Positions 17,516 through 26,986 of a stretch of DNA of 64,000 nt are shown one piece after another (position 1 is the first letter of the stretch; each line of letters begins with the position of its first letter). The notes under the pieces were generated by a model. It worked only from the letters and a program-made list of their open reading frames with translations. It was not told the DNA's origin and ran no database searches. Source of the stretch: Wocania_A spongiicola (GTDB lineage Bacteria > Bacteroidota > Bacteroidia > Flavobacteriales > Flavobacteriaceae); contig NZ_JAMFLZ010000005.1 of assembly GCF_023502325.1 (NCBI RefSeq), positions 1-64,000 on the forward strand. The letters run 5' to 3'. The position numbers and the translations under genes are program-made.

Positions 17516-18535
17516 TTATTGCAAATCTATTTGCAAACCAAAAAAGTTAGAATTGGCTGCACTTGTATATTTTGCATGTGTGTAACTAAAGCGCATTTTA
17601 TTCATTTTTATTGAAATACCTGCAGATAATCCTGAAAAATTACGCTGATCTATTATACGCAATTCTTCACCTCTACGGAAGTTGTAGCCTAAGCGAATAT
17701 TAAATCCGCCTTCTGGAAATAATTCTGCTCCAATAATAGTATGCCTAATTACTTGTCCCAAAAAGCCAATTTTCTCGTTAGATTGATTACCGCTTAAATC
17801 GCTTATAGTCCTTGCGGGATTTGCTCTAGCAATGGGCCAATCTTGAAGGTTCTCAAAGGTTACATGCCAACGAATAGGTACATGCTCTAAAGTTTGAGAC
17901 ATGCCAAAATCGATTTCAAAAGGTAAAGGTTCATTCAAATCAGCATAGGTTGTTATTTGACTTCCTAAATTCCTTACAGCTACAGCTGCATGGAAATCTA
18001 AATCTTCATTAATATATAATAGTCCTAAATCTACAGCAGCCCCAAACGAACTATATTGTTCCAACTTAGAAGTTATTAATTTTAAATTTCCTCCAAAATA
18101 AAAATCAGAATACCCAATTTGCAAGGCATAACCCATTGATAAGGCCGCCTCATTACCAGTAAATGCCCCTGTTGGATTTCCATTTTCGTCATAACCTTCA
18201 AATGATCCATAGTTAATATAAGTAACACCAGCATGAAAAGTTTGAGTATGCCTATCAACGGTATAAGCATATGCCGCAGTACCATAACTAATCCCTCCTA
18301 AATAACTTGTGTAATTAACAGCCAATTGGTTGTCCATTTCTACATTTATAGTAGCTGGATTATAAAGTGCTTGGGTAACATCATAATCTACATTGGTTAA
18401 CACTTTACCTCCCAATGCAGCTTGCCGTGGTGAGGATATTAAATTAAGAAATTGGTAAGTAGCTTCGCCTCCTACTTGTGCAAAAGTTAAGCTGCTTACA
18501 AACAAGCAAAAAATAGTGATAATTTTCCTTAGCAT
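17516..18535 (-). CDS. porQ: Type IX secretion system protein PorQ
   Basis: The 339-residue protein has a signal peptide ending LTFAQ and a barrel-like beta-rich body. The N-terminal signature GEATYQFLNLISSPRQAALGGK and the middle NPATINVEMDNQLAVNY identify the PorQ family, related to PorV/FadL-like barrels. PorQ is an outer-membrane part of the T9SS attachment complex with PorU, PorV and PorZ, which cleaves cargo sorting signals and attaches cargo to the surface. It lies between lon and cmk; the terminator before it shows it is not read through from lon, so it should have its own promoter in 18536-18602. Confidence 0.92.
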   Translation of the reverse strand: MLRKIITIFCLFVSSLTFAQVGGEATYQFLNLISSPRQAALGGKVLTNVDYDVTQALYNPATINVEMDNQLAVNYTSYLGGISYGTAAYAYTVDRHTQTFHAGVTYINYGSFEGYDENGNPTGAFTGNEAALSMGYALQIGYSDFYFGGNLKLITSKLEQYSSFGAAVDLGLLYINEDLDFHAAVAVRNLGSQITTYADLNEPLPFEIDFGMSQTLEHVPIRWHVTFENLQDWPIARANPARTISDLSGNQSNEKIGFLGQVIRHTIIGAELFPEGGFNIRLGYNFRRGEELRIIDQRNFSGLSAGISIKMNKMRFSYTHAKYTSAANSNFFGLQIDLQ

Positions 18536-18602
18536 ATTTACTGTTACAAAGTAAGTAAATCTATCTTAAAACGGCAGCAAGTATCTTTTATTTTAAAACA
18601 TA

Positions 18603-18633
18603 AAAAAACCTCAATTTTAAATCGAGGTTTTTT
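18603..18633 (-). terminator. Rho-independent terminator of lon
   Basis: A 10-bp inverted repeat (AAAAAACCTC / GAGGTTTTTT) with an 11-base loop, 15 bases past the lon stop; a T run follows on the minus strand. Confidence 0.85.
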
Positions 18634-18647
18634 AGCTTAAAAGAATA

Positions 18648-21098
18648 TTAAAGTTTCTTTGGGTTTTTCACCTTTTGATCTGTTAATGCCAGTTTAATCA
18701 CATCACTCATATCTGTTACGTAATGAAAAGTCAACCCTTTTAAATAATCTGGTTTTATTTCTTCAATATCTCGTCGATTTTCTTCACAAAGTAAAATCTC
18801 TTTGATTCGAGCTCGTTTAGCGGCTAGTATCTTTTCTTTAATACCTCCAACTGGTAACACTTTTCCACGAAGCGTAATCTCTCCTGTCATTGCTAAACTT
18901 TTCTTTACTTTTTTCTGAGTAAAAAGAGAAACCAAAGATGTTAGCATGGTAACTCCTGCACTTGGACCATCTTTTGGTGTTGCGCCTTCTGGTACATGAA
19001 TATGTACATTATATTTATCAAAAATTAAAGCATCAATACCAAAGGTTTCAGCATTAGATTTAATGTATTCCATTGCAATAGTTGCAGATTCTTTCATAAC
19101 CTTACCAAGGTTTCCAGTAATGGTCATAGTTCCTTTTCCTTTAGAAAGAATGGATTCTATAAATAGAATATCACCACCAACGCGTGTCCAAGCTAGCCCT
19201 GTAACAACTCCAGCTACATTATTGTTTTCGTATTTATCGCGTTCTAATTTTGGTCCTCCTAAAATCTCAATAATATCTTCATTAGAAATTTTGATATTAT
19301 AATCTTCTTCCATTGCGATATTTTTGGCCGCATAACGCACCATCTTCGCTATTTGCTTTTCTAAACCACGAACTCCTGATTCGCGCGTATAACCTTCTAC
19401 AATTTTTTCTAACTGGGCCTTCCCTATTTTTATATTATCATTAGTTAACCCGTGCTCTTTTAATTGTTTTGGTAATAAATGACGCTTAGCTATTTCAACC
19501 TTTTCTTCAATAGTATATCCTGTAACGTTAATAATTTCCATTCTATCGCGTAATGCAGGCTGAATGGTAGATAAACTGTTTGATGTAGCTATAAACATAA
19601 CCTTAGAAAGGTCGTAACCCATTTCTAAGAAATTATCGTAAAACTCACTATTTTGCTCAGGATCTAAAACCTCTAGCATGGCAGATGATGGGTCTCCTTG
19701 ATGTGAGTTTGACAACTTATCAATTTCATCTAAAACAAAAACAGGGTTAGATGTTCCTGCTTTTTTAAGGCTTTGTATAATACGTCCAGGCATGGCGCCA
19801 ATATATGTTTTACGGTGTCCACGTATTTCTGCCTCATCACGTAAACCACCTAAAGATATACGCACATACTCTCTCCCTAAAGCCTCTGCTATAGATTTAC
19901 CCAATGATGTTTTACCTACTCCTGGAGGCCCATATAAGCATAAAATAGGCGATTTCATATCATTACGTAATTTTAAAACCGCTAAGTATTCTATGATTCT
20001 ACGCTTTACATCTTCTAATCCAAAATGGTCTCTATCAAGAATTTTTTTAGCACGCTTTAAATCAAACTTATCATCACTAAACTCATTCCATGGTAAATCT
20101 AAAAATAGTTCTAAATAATTACGCTGAATAGAGTATTCTGCAACTTGCGGATTCATCCGTTGCATTTTTGCTATTTCTTTATTAAAATGCTTTGCAACGT
20201 TATCATCCCAGTGCTTTTCTAAAGCACGTGCTTTCATTTCTTCTAATTCTTCATCATGACTTACGCCACCCAATTCTTCTTGAATGGTTTTCATTTGTTG
20301 ATGCAAAAAATATTCACGCTGTTGCTGATTCATATCCATCTGCACTTTAGATTGAATATCGTTTTTAAGCTCCAATTTTTGAAACTCAACATTCATAAAC
20401 TTAAGTGTGGCAAGTGCACGCTTTTTTAAATCATTATTTTCTAAAAGAGATTGCTTTTCTTCAACAGAAAGATTCATGTTTGACGAGACAAAATTCACTA
20501 AAAACGAATTGCTCTCTATATTTTTAATAGCAAAAGATGCCTCACTTGGAATATTAGGGCTTTCCTTAATAATTTCAAGCGCTAAGTCTTTTATAGAATC
20601 TATAATTGCAGAAAACTCTTTGCTTTTAAGAGCTGGCTTTGCCTCTGGCATTTCTCTAATAGTAGCATTCATATAAGGCTTTTCGGTAATAACCTCGGCT
20701 ACTTTAAAACGCTTCTTTCCTTGAATAATAACCGTTACATTTCCATCTGGCATTTTTAAAACACGAAGAATTCTAGCAACTGTACCTGTTTCGTGAATAT
20801 CTTTTGCTGTTGGATTTTCTATTGATTCGTCTTTTTGAGCCACTACACCAATAACCTTACTGCCCTTATTTGCATCGTTAATTAGCTTAATAGATGTGTC
20901 TCGGCCTGCTGTAATTGGAATAACTACCCCTGGGAATAATACAGTATTTCTTAAAGAGAGAATAGGCAGTGTTTCTGGCAATTCTTCATTATTTATCTCT
21001 TCTTCATCTTCTGGCGTCATTAACGGAATTAGCTCTGAGTTCTCATCGAATTCCTGTAATGACAAACTGTCAAGGGTTATAAAATTAGATTTCTTCAT
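18648..21098 (-). CDS. lon: ATP-dependent Lon protease
   Basis: The 816-residue cytoplasmic protease degrades misfolded and regulatory proteins. Order: N-terminal substrate domain (~40-240), coiled region (~240-345), AAA+ ATPase with Walker A GPPGVGKTSLGKSIA and Walker B VFVLDEIDK, arginine-containing ALRDRMEII, then the protease domain with Ser713 (DGPSAGVTM) and Lys756 (GGIKEKI) as the catalytic dyad. The length is usual for bacterial Lon. Monocistronic with its own terminator. No promoter box could be placed with confidence in the 247 bases upstream. Confidence 0.97.
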   Translation of the reverse strand: MKKSNFITLDSLSLQEFDENSELIPLMTPEDEEEINNEELPETLPILSLRNTVLFPGVVIPITAGRDTSIKLINDANKGSKVIGVVAQKDESIENPTAKDIHETGTVARILRVLKMPDGNVTVIIQGKKRFKVAEVITEKPYMNATIREMPEAKPALKSKEFSAIIDSIKDLALEIIKESPNIPSEASFAIKNIESNSFLVNFVSSNMNLSVEEKQSLLENNDLKKRALATLKFMNVEFQKLELKNDIQSKVQMDMNQQQREYFLHQQMKTIQEELGGVSHDEELEEMKARALEKHWDDNVAKHFNKEIAKMQRMNPQVAEYSIQRNYLELFLDLPWNEFSDDKFDLKRAKKILDRDHFGLEDVKRRIIEYLAVLKLRNDMKSPILCLYGPPGVGKTSLGKSIAEALGREYVRISLGGLRDEAEIRGHRKTYIGAMPGRIIQSLKKAGTSNPVFVLDEIDKLSNSHQGDPSSAMLEVLDPEQNSEFYDNFLEMGYDLSKVMFIATSNSLSTIQPALRDRMEIINVTGYTIEEKVEIAKRHLLPKQLKEHGLTNDNIKIGKAQLEKIVEGYTRESGVRGLEKQIAKMVRYAAKNIAMEEDYNIKISNEDIIEILGGPKLERDKYENNNVAGVVTGLAWTRVGGDILFIESILSKGKGTMTITGNLGKVMKESATIAMEYIKSNAETFGIDALIFDKYNVHIHVPEGATPKDGPSAGVTMLTSLVSLFTQKKVKKSLAMTGEITLRGKVLPVGGIKEKILAAKRARIKEILLCEENRRDIEEIKPDYLKGLTFHYVTDMSDVIKLALTDQKVKNPKKL

Positions 21099-21345
21099 AT
21101 ATATATTTAAGTCAATCTGTCATTAAAACAAATTGCTTTTATTTTTTATGGGTTTTACAAAAATTATAAAAAACTGAATATCAATTATTTAAAAACAAAA
21201 TAGATTACATATTCACTATATAAATTCAATAGCTATGCCACAGTAAAATTATGAAAGCACAAAATATTAAAAACTAACATAAGTCATAAAATCAATTAAC
21301 AATATAGTATTATATTCGCTCACTTAATTATAAACCAATCATACA

Positions 21346-22134
21346 ATGAAATTAAAACAATTCTTACTTATTGCATTATCTATTACTTTTTTTACTTGTA
21401 ATACTGAATCTGTCGATAATCCAGATGAAGAAACTACAGACTCAACCTTGATAAAAAAAATAGTTTATGACAAAGGAACTTCGGACGAATATACAGCAAC
21501 CTTTAACTATGACGGCAATAAATTAATTAGTGTAGATGCTGGGGATGGTTATATTACAAAATATATCTATGAAAATGATAAATTAGTGAGAATAAATGAT
21601 TTAGAAAGTGATGATTTACACGCTTATGTTACTATTCAATATAACATAGACGAAAAAATAGGAAGCTATATTATATTTTTTGAAAAGGATAATGATCATG
21701 CAGAGAAACACATTTTCACTTACAATTCAGATAATACCATGACCGAATCGGTATATTATGGAACTTATGCTGTTCAAGAAACCTTTTCATATAGTTCAAT
21801 CATCACTTTTGAAGGAAAAAATATAATGAATGAAAAATGGGATGATGACGATATCGAGTATATATATACTTACGACGATAAAAAAGGAGCTCTGAGAAAT
21901 ATACAACACATAGATATTATAAACCTAATTAGCGTTGACTTTGGTGGGCTAGCAGAATATGGGAGCGTTAACAATGTAACTAGTTTAAAAGAAATACAAG
22001 ACGGTACCGTTAATTATTTTGATGAATATGAATATATTTATAATAATAATGGATATCCCAAAACCTCAATATATAAAACAGAAAGTAGATGGGGACCTGA
22101 AGAAGACACTACAATGGACTACTTCTACGAATAA
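21346..22134 (+). CDS. Hypothetical lipoprotein with YD-like repeats
   Basis: The 262-residue protein has a signal and lipobox FFTCN (Cys18), so it should be a lipid-anchored envelope protein. The mature part has short strand-turn-strand units rich in Tyr and Asp (FNYDGNKLISVD, KYIYENDKLVRI, FTYNSDNTMTES, YIYTYDDKKGALRNI, YEYIYNNNGYPKTSIY), like the YD-type repeats of Bacteroidetes lipoproteins. No enzyme motif. A TATATTCG box ~30 bases upstream is a weak promoter candidate. A terminator follows. Function unknown. Confidence 0.75.
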   Translation: MKLKQFLLIALSITFFTCNTESVDNPDEETTDSTLIKKIVYDKGTSDEYTATFNYDGNKLISVDAGDGYITKYIYENDKLVRINDLESDDLHAYVTIQYNIDEKIGSYIIFFEKDNDHAEKHIFTYNSDNTMTESVYYGTYAVQETFSYSSIITFEGKNIMNEKWDDDDIEYIYTYDDKKGALRNIQHIDIINLISVDFGGLAEYGSVNNVTSLKEIQDGTVNYFDEYEYIYNNNGYPKTSIYKTESRWGPEEDTTMDYFYE

Positions 22135-22157
22135 ATGACTAAAAGAATTTATTTAGT

Positions 22158-22194
22158 AAAAAGAGTTAATTCAATAATTGAATTAGCTCTTTTT
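22158..22194. terminator. Bidirectional terminator between the YD-repeat lipoprotein and rhomboid genes
   Basis: A 17-position inverted repeat with a single T-G pair and a 3-base loop, A-rich on the left and T-rich on the right. It lies between convergent stops. Confidence 0.85.
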
Positions 22195-22207
22195 GTTTTA
22201 TGTTAAC

Positions 22208-22879
22208 TTATATCTTTCCCATTTTCTTCAAAACATACAATAAAACTATTGGTAGTGCTAGTAAACCAATCATCAGTAAATTAGTTTTAAATAGCCAAGG
22301 AGATAATACTAAGGTAATAATGTAACCACCAACGGCTCCACCAAAATGAGCATCATGCCCTATATTACCTACTCTGTTTTTCATTCCATAAATAGAATAT
22401 AATAAATACCCTATTCCTAATATATAACCAGGTATACCTAGATCTACAGATCCTATCTTTGGAGGTAGAAAAAGAAAGTAGTATAATCGTTCAGGGTTTA
22501 AAAGTATAGCAGAATAGAGTATTCCAGTTACAGCTCCGCTAGCTCCAACTGCACTGTAATGGTATTCGTTTTTATGAAAGTATAGAGACAATAAACTACC
22601 TGCAAAAAGGCTTCCTAGATAGATTATTAAGAAATTTCCCTTACCTACTTCATAAATAACTTGTCCAGAAAACAGATATAGGGCAAACATATTAAAAAAC
22701 AAATGTGCATTATCTGCATGAAGGAACCCTGAACTAAACATTCTTATTTGCTCACCTCTTTTTACAGCACCGACATTAAACTTATACTTTTCAAAAAAGC
22801 CATAATCACCAAACCCTTTATAAGAGACAACAACATTGGCTGCTATAATTATAATTGTAACTAAATCTAATTTACCCAT
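22208..22879 (-). CDS. Rhomboid family intramembrane serine protease
   Basis: The 223-residue membrane protein has about six hydrophobic segments. Catalytic Ser114 lies in SAVGASGAVTG and His178 in GHDAHFGGAVGGY; the HLFFNMFALY segment (residues ~59-68) provides the conserved His and Asn of TM2. Rhomboids cut other membrane proteins inside the bilayer; the substrate is unknown. The last residues are a hydrophobic helix followed by KKMGKI. Divergent from the acyltransferase gene 62 bases away. Confidence 0.92.
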   Translation of the reverse strand: MGKLDLVTIIIIAANVVVSYKGFGDYGFFEKYKFNVGAVKRGEQIRMFSSGFLHADNAHLFFNMFALYLFSGQVIYEVGKGNFLIIYLGSLFAGSLLSLYFHKNEYHYSAVGASGAVTGILYSAILLNPERLYYFLFLPPKIGSVDLGIPGYILGIGYLLYSIYGMKNRVGNIGHDAHFGGAVGGYIITLVLSPWLFKTNLLMIGLLALPIVLLYVLKKMGKI

Positions 22880-22941
22880 AGGGTTTAAACGTTTAAAATG
22901 AAATTAATATATCTTTGCTGCTACAAATCTAAAATTAATTA

Positions 22942-23823
22942 ATGCAATTTCTAGTTTATATTATTGTTTATCCATTTTTATGGTTAATTTCTATATTACC
23001 ATTTCGTTTACTTTATATAGTTTCAGATTGCTTTTATATTGTTTTATATAAAATTATTGGGTACAGAAAAAAGGTTGTCTCTGCCAATTTAAAGCTAGTT
23101 TTTCCTGAAAAATCAGAAAAAGAATTAATTCAAATCAGAAAAAAGTTTTATAAACATTTATGTGATATGTTTTTAGAAATGGCAAAAACCATGACTATCT
23201 CTGAAGCCTCTCTCAAAAAACGATTTAAAATTAAAAACCCTGAAGAATTTAAGCGTTTAGAAAACTTAAATAAAAGTATTATTTTAATATTTGGGCATTA
23301 CGCGAGTTGGGAATGGTCAATTGTTTTGCAAAATTATATTAATTTTAAAGGTTTAGCAGTATATAAAAAATTAGCTAATAGGCATTTTGATAAATTGGTA
23401 AGAGATATACGTACAAAATTTAAAACTTCTTTAATAAGTACTAAGGATATTATAAGTACGTTAAACAGGGATGAAGAAAAAGGAATTAGAACCATTACTG
23501 GTTTTTTAAGTGATCAATCACCACGATTAAGTAAAGATGTTTACTGGAGTAAATTTATGAGCATAAAAGCACCTTGCTTTACTGGAGCTGAGCGCTTAGC
23601 AAAAAATTTAGATTTTTCAACCGCCTATTTAAAAGTCACGAAAATAAAGCGGGGGCATTACGAAGCCGAAATTATAACACTTGCAGAAAATCCAAACAAT
23701 TACGAAAATTACGAGCTTACCGAGATGTTTTTAAAAGAGGTTGAAAAACAAATTTACGAGGCTCCTGAGTATTATTTTTGGACACATAAACGCTGGAAGC
23801 ATAGAGAAAAAACTCCTAATTAA
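22942..23823 (+). CDS. LpxL/HtrB-type lysophospholipid (lipid A) acyltransferase family protein
   Basis: The 293-residue protein starts with a membrane anchor (LVYIIVYPFLWLISILPFRLL). The HX4E catalytic pair is in IFGHYASWEWS; other family segments are GYRKKVVSANLKLVFPEKS, GFLSDQSPR (substrate pocket) and YFWTHKRWKHRE at the end. Such enzymes transfer acyl chains to lipid A precursors, or in Bacteroidetes sometimes to other lipids such as aminolipids; the acceptor here is not proved. Its stop lies three bases from that of the convergent ATP-grasp gene. Confidence 0.88.
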   Translation: MQFLVYIIVYPFLWLISILPFRLLYIVSDCFYIVLYKIIGYRKKVVSANLKLVFPEKSEKELIQIRKKFYKHLCDMFLEMAKTMTISEASLKKRFKIKNPEEFKRLENLNKSIILIFGHYASWEWSIVLQNYINFKGLAVYKKLANRHFDKLVRDIRTKFKTSLISTKDIISTLNRDEEKGIRTITGFLSDQSPRLSKDVYWSKFMSIKAPCFTGAERLAKNLDFSTAYLKVTKIKRGHYEAEIITLAENPNNYENYELTEMFLKEVEKQIYEAPEYYFWTHKRWKHREKTPN

Positions 23824-23825
23824 AA

Positions 23826-24872
23826 CTATATTATTTCTTGGAGTATTTTGTTAAAAACTGGATTCCTTTTTAATCCATTTTCCATCCTATCTGATAATAA
23901 CAAATGAAAATCGTGATTTGCTTCTACTATTACAGGACCATCTGGAGTAATGGCAACATCCCACCCCAGTAAAGGGAATTTGAGTAACTTAGCTACATTT
24001 ATTACTATTTCTTTAACTTCAGTATAACAAGGTATTTGAAAACTATCAAAAATAATTTCAGTATCTGGGTGTTTAGAAAAAACTCCGCTACCATTATCAA
24101 TTAGTTGCAGCCCTTCTTGCCTCATTTTACCAGTCTCTTTATTGAAAGAAACCACGATACCTCCTGCATGAGCATTATCTACAATTGCTCCCTTTCTTCC
24201 TAACCTTATAAATCCAGAAAAAATTTCTACTTTACCCTCTTTGTTTTTGTATGTAACAATTCTTAGAGTATTTACACTAAATCTATTTATTTCATTGAGA
24301 GATTTATGTTGCGTAATTACCTCTTGAAACATAAATTCTTGAGAAAATATTAAATTCACTAAAGTGTCATCTATATTTCTATATGTATCTTTATCAAGAA
24401 TAAAAATATTTTGCCCCATTCTTCCACCTATAGGTTTGCAAAAGAAACGATCAACATTTTCTTCATTAAATACTTTACTAAAAAAAGAGAAAAGTTCCTT
24501 TCTGTTTTTAACTTCAAAAACACCGCCTTTATAAGTGAATTTGTTTTTTGAATTATGAAAAAAAATTTTAGGTGTTGGTATATTATTTTTAACTAAAAGC
24601 TCTTCAAATAATAGCTTATTTTCAACCAAAATTATTTGATCTGCTGCTAGTGAACAAGACCATTCTATTAATTTTTCATTTTCTTTTAGGGTTAAATAAT
24701 CTTTATAATTAGAAGCATTTTTTCTGTAAAGAAAATGAGTAATATAATTTACTGGAATGTTTTTTTCTGTGAGGTAAAGTGTTATGAATTCTTTAATAAT
24801 TTGAAACCAGTTTTTTTTGTGCTTATCTTTTAAAAAAGATAATAGTATTTGCCTTTTTCTTTTAGGTAACAT
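23826..24872 (-). CDS. Sugar-transfer-associated ATP-grasp domain protein
   Basis: The 348-residue protein has an N-terminal helical part (~1-110) and an ATP-grasp core (~130-345). Segments visible: FFCKPIGGRMGQNIF (ATP-binding lysine and Gly-rich loop), FQEVITQHKSLNEINRFSVNTLRIVTYKN, GFIRLGRKGAIVDNAHAGGI, and the Mg-binding end GWDVAITPDGPVIVEANHDF. This matches the ATP-grasp family found with polysaccharide and sugar-transfer genes. The reaction would join a carboxylate to a nucleophile using ATP; substrates are unknown. No glycan genes adjoin, so context does not help. Confidence 0.82.
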   Translation of the reverse strand: MLPKRKRQILLSFLKDKHKKNWFQIIKEFITLYLTEKNIPVNYITHFLYRKNASNYKDYLTLKENEKLIEWSCSLAADQIILVENKLLFEELLVKNNIPTPKIFFHNSKNKFTYKGGVFEVKNRKELFSFFSKVFNEENVDRFFCKPIGGRMGQNIFILDKDTYRNIDDTLVNLIFSQEFMFQEVITQHKSLNEINRFSVNTLRIVTYKNKEGKVEIFSGFIRLGRKGAIVDNAHAGGIVVSFNKETGKMRQEGLQLIDNGSGVFSKHPDTEIIFDSFQIPCYTEVKEIVINVAKLLKFPLLGWDVAITPDGPVIVEANHDFHLLLSDRMENGLKRNPVFNKILQEII

Positions 24873-24928
24873 AATTTATAATTTATTTCACTAACTGTTC
24901 AGAGAAAAATCTCCTATTCAATCTTAAT

Positions 24929-26317
24929 TCAACTTTTAGCAATTACACTAATTTCATCAATAAATTTATCAGCTAATTTATTAGCTTCCTCTTGCGTTTT
25001 TGCTTCGGTATAAATTCTAATAATAGGCTCTGTATTACTTTTTCGAAGATGTGCCCAACTTTCAGCAAAATCTATCTTTACACCATCAATAGTAGTCAGT
25101 TGTTCGTTTTGATAACGGTCTTCCATTGCTTTTAAAATACCATCAACATCTAAATCTGGAGTTAACTGTATTTTCTTTTTGCTCATAAAGTAATCAGGAT
25201 ACGTTTTACGAAGTGCACTAACACTCATTTTCTTTTCTGCCAACAAACTCAAAAATAAAGCAACACCTACCAACGAATCACGTCCATAATGCGAGTCTGG
25301 ATAAATAATCCCGCCATTGCCTTCACCTCCAATAACTACCTTGTTTTTTTTCATTAACTTAACAACGTTCACCTCTCCTACTGCGCTGGCTTCATAATTA
25401 CCACCATGCTTTTCTGTTATATCACGCAATGCTCTTGTGGAACTCATATTGCTAACCGTATTTCCTGGCGTTTTACTTAATACATAATCCGCACAAGCTA
25501 CAAGTGTATATTCTTCACCAAACATATCTCCGTTTTCATCCATAAATGCTAACCTATCGACATCTGGATCTACAACAATACCAAAATCGGCATGTTCTTT
25601 AACAACTTTTTCTGACAAGTCTCCTAAATGTTCTTTCAGCGGTTCTGGATTATGTGGAAAATGACCAGTTGGGTCACAAAAAAGCTTTACTGGATGTACT
25701 CCTAAACGTTCTAAAAGCAAAGGAATAGCTATACCTCCTGTTGAGTTAACACCATCAACTACCACTTTAAAATTAGCAGCTTCAATAGCTTTTGCATTTA
25801 CCAAAGGTAAACCTAAAACCTCATCAATATGCAAGTCTATATAAGCAGTATTTCTTGTTATCTTCCCTAAACTATCAACATCTGCAAAAACCATATTATC
25901 ACTTTCTGCAATGCTTAAAATTTTAGCGCCTTCAATAGCATCTAAAAACTCTCCTTTTTCATTTAATAATTTTAAAGCATTCCATTGCTTTGGATTATGA
26001 CTAGCTGTTAAAATAATACCACCATCAGCATGTTCCATTGGCACAGCAACTTCTACAGTGGGAGTTGTAGATAAACCTAAATCAATTACATGAATTCCTA
26101 ATCCTACCAAAGTATTCATTACTAAATTCTGAATCATTTCACCAGAAATACGAGCATCCCTACCAACAACTACTCTATAATTTTCCTTATTACGTTGTTG
26201 CTTTAACCAAACACCATATGCAGATGCAAATTTAACCGCGTCTATAGGTGTTAAGTTATCCCCTACTTGTCCGCCAATGGTTCCTCTAATTCCTGAAATT
26301 GATTTTATTAATGTCAT
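24929..26317 (-). CDS. glmM: Phosphoglucosamine mutase (alpha-D-phosphohexomutase)
   Basis: The 462-residue enzyme belongs to the phosphohexomutases. The phosphoserine loop TASHNPKQWNALK places the active Ser at 106; the metal loop is DPDVDRLAF, the sugar-binding loop GGEGNGGIIYPD, and the phosphate-binding loop RKSNTEPIIRIYTEA. Flavobacterial enzymes of this form are usually called GlmM, making glucosamine-1-phosphate for peptidoglycan and lipid A; phosphomannomutase or phosphoglucomutase activity cannot be excluded from sequence. It is divergent from the ACP phosphodiesterase gene, with a 72-base shared promoter region. Confidence 0.88.
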   Translation of the reverse strand: MTLIKSISGIRGTIGGQVGDNLTPIDAVKFASAYGVWLKQQRNKENYRVVVGRDARISGEMIQNLVMNTLVGLGIHVIDLGLSTTPTVEVAVPMEHADGGIILTASHNPKQWNALKLLNEKGEFLDAIEGAKILSIAESDNMVFADVDSLGKITRNTAYIDLHIDEVLGLPLVNAKAIEAANFKVVVDGVNSTGGIAIPLLLERLGVHPVKLFCDPTGHFPHNPEPLKEHLGDLSEKVVKEHADFGIVVDPDVDRLAFMDENGDMFGEEYTLVACADYVLSKTPGNTVSNMSSTRALRDITEKHGGNYEASAVGEVNVVKLMKKNKVVIGGEGNGGIIYPDSHYGRDSLVGVALFLSLLAEKKMSVSALRKTYPDYFMSKKKIQLTPDLDVDGILKAMEDRYQNEQLTTIDGVKIDFAESWAHLRKSNTEPIIRIYTEAKTQEEANKLADKFIDEISVIAKS

Positions 26318-26389
26318 TATTTAAATTTATTTTTTACAAATATAATATTCAAACCGTTAAACTTAACTATGAATTTGTAAATTACACCA

Positions 26390-26986
26390 ATGAATTTTTT
26401 AGCTCATATTTATTTATCTGGCGAAAACGATTTAGTAACCATTGGCAACTTTATTGCAGATGGTATTAAAGGAAAAGATTATAAAAAATTTTCGAAAGAT
26501 GCACAAATTGGTATTCTATTGCACCGACACATCGACACGTTTACTGATGCACATAAAACGGTTCGCTTAAGCACAAAACGGTTACATAAAAAGTACGGAC
26601 ATTATTCTGGTGTGATTGTAGATATTTTATACGATCACTTTTTAGCAAAAAACTGGAGCAATTATTCTAAAACCCCTTTAGATGTTTATGTAGAAGCTTT
26701 TTATGATTCTTTAGAAAAACATTACAACATCCTTCCAATTCGGATTCAAAAAATGATGCCTTTTATGATAGCAGACAATTGGCTATTAAGTTACGCATCT
26801 ATTGATGGTATTTCTAGAGTTTTAGAAGGTATGAATAGAAGAACAAAAAACAGGTCAGGAATGGATGAAGCTGTAAACGAACTTGAAACGTTTTATACAG
26901 ACTTTGAAAAAGAATTCACTTCATTTTTTGAAGAACTAATCGAATTTTCTAAACTCAAACTAAAAGAACTAAACAATACTTTATGA
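26390..26986 (+). CDS. Acyl carrier protein phosphodiesterase (AcpH-like, DUF479)
   Basis: The 198-residue protein opens with MNFLAHIYLSGENDLVTIGNFIADGIKG and has GILLHRHIDTFTDAH and YSGVIVDILYDHFLAKNW, the conserved His/Asp-rich motifs of AcpH. In E. coli AcpH removes the 4'-phosphopantetheine group from ACP with Mn. In Bacteroidetes the substrate is presumed, not shown. Its TGA stop overlaps the ATG of the following ggt gene by four bases (ATGA), so the two are translationally coupled. Confidence 0.87.
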   Translation: MNFLAHIYLSGENDLVTIGNFIADGIKGKDYKKFSKDAQIGILLHRHIDTFTDAHKTVRLSTKRLHKKYGHYSGVIVDILYDHFLAKNWSNYSKTPLDVYVEAFYDSLEKHYNILPIRIQKMMPFMIADNWLLSYASIDGISRVLEGMNRRTKNRSGMDEAVNELETFYTDFEKEFTSFFEELIEFSKLKLKELNNTL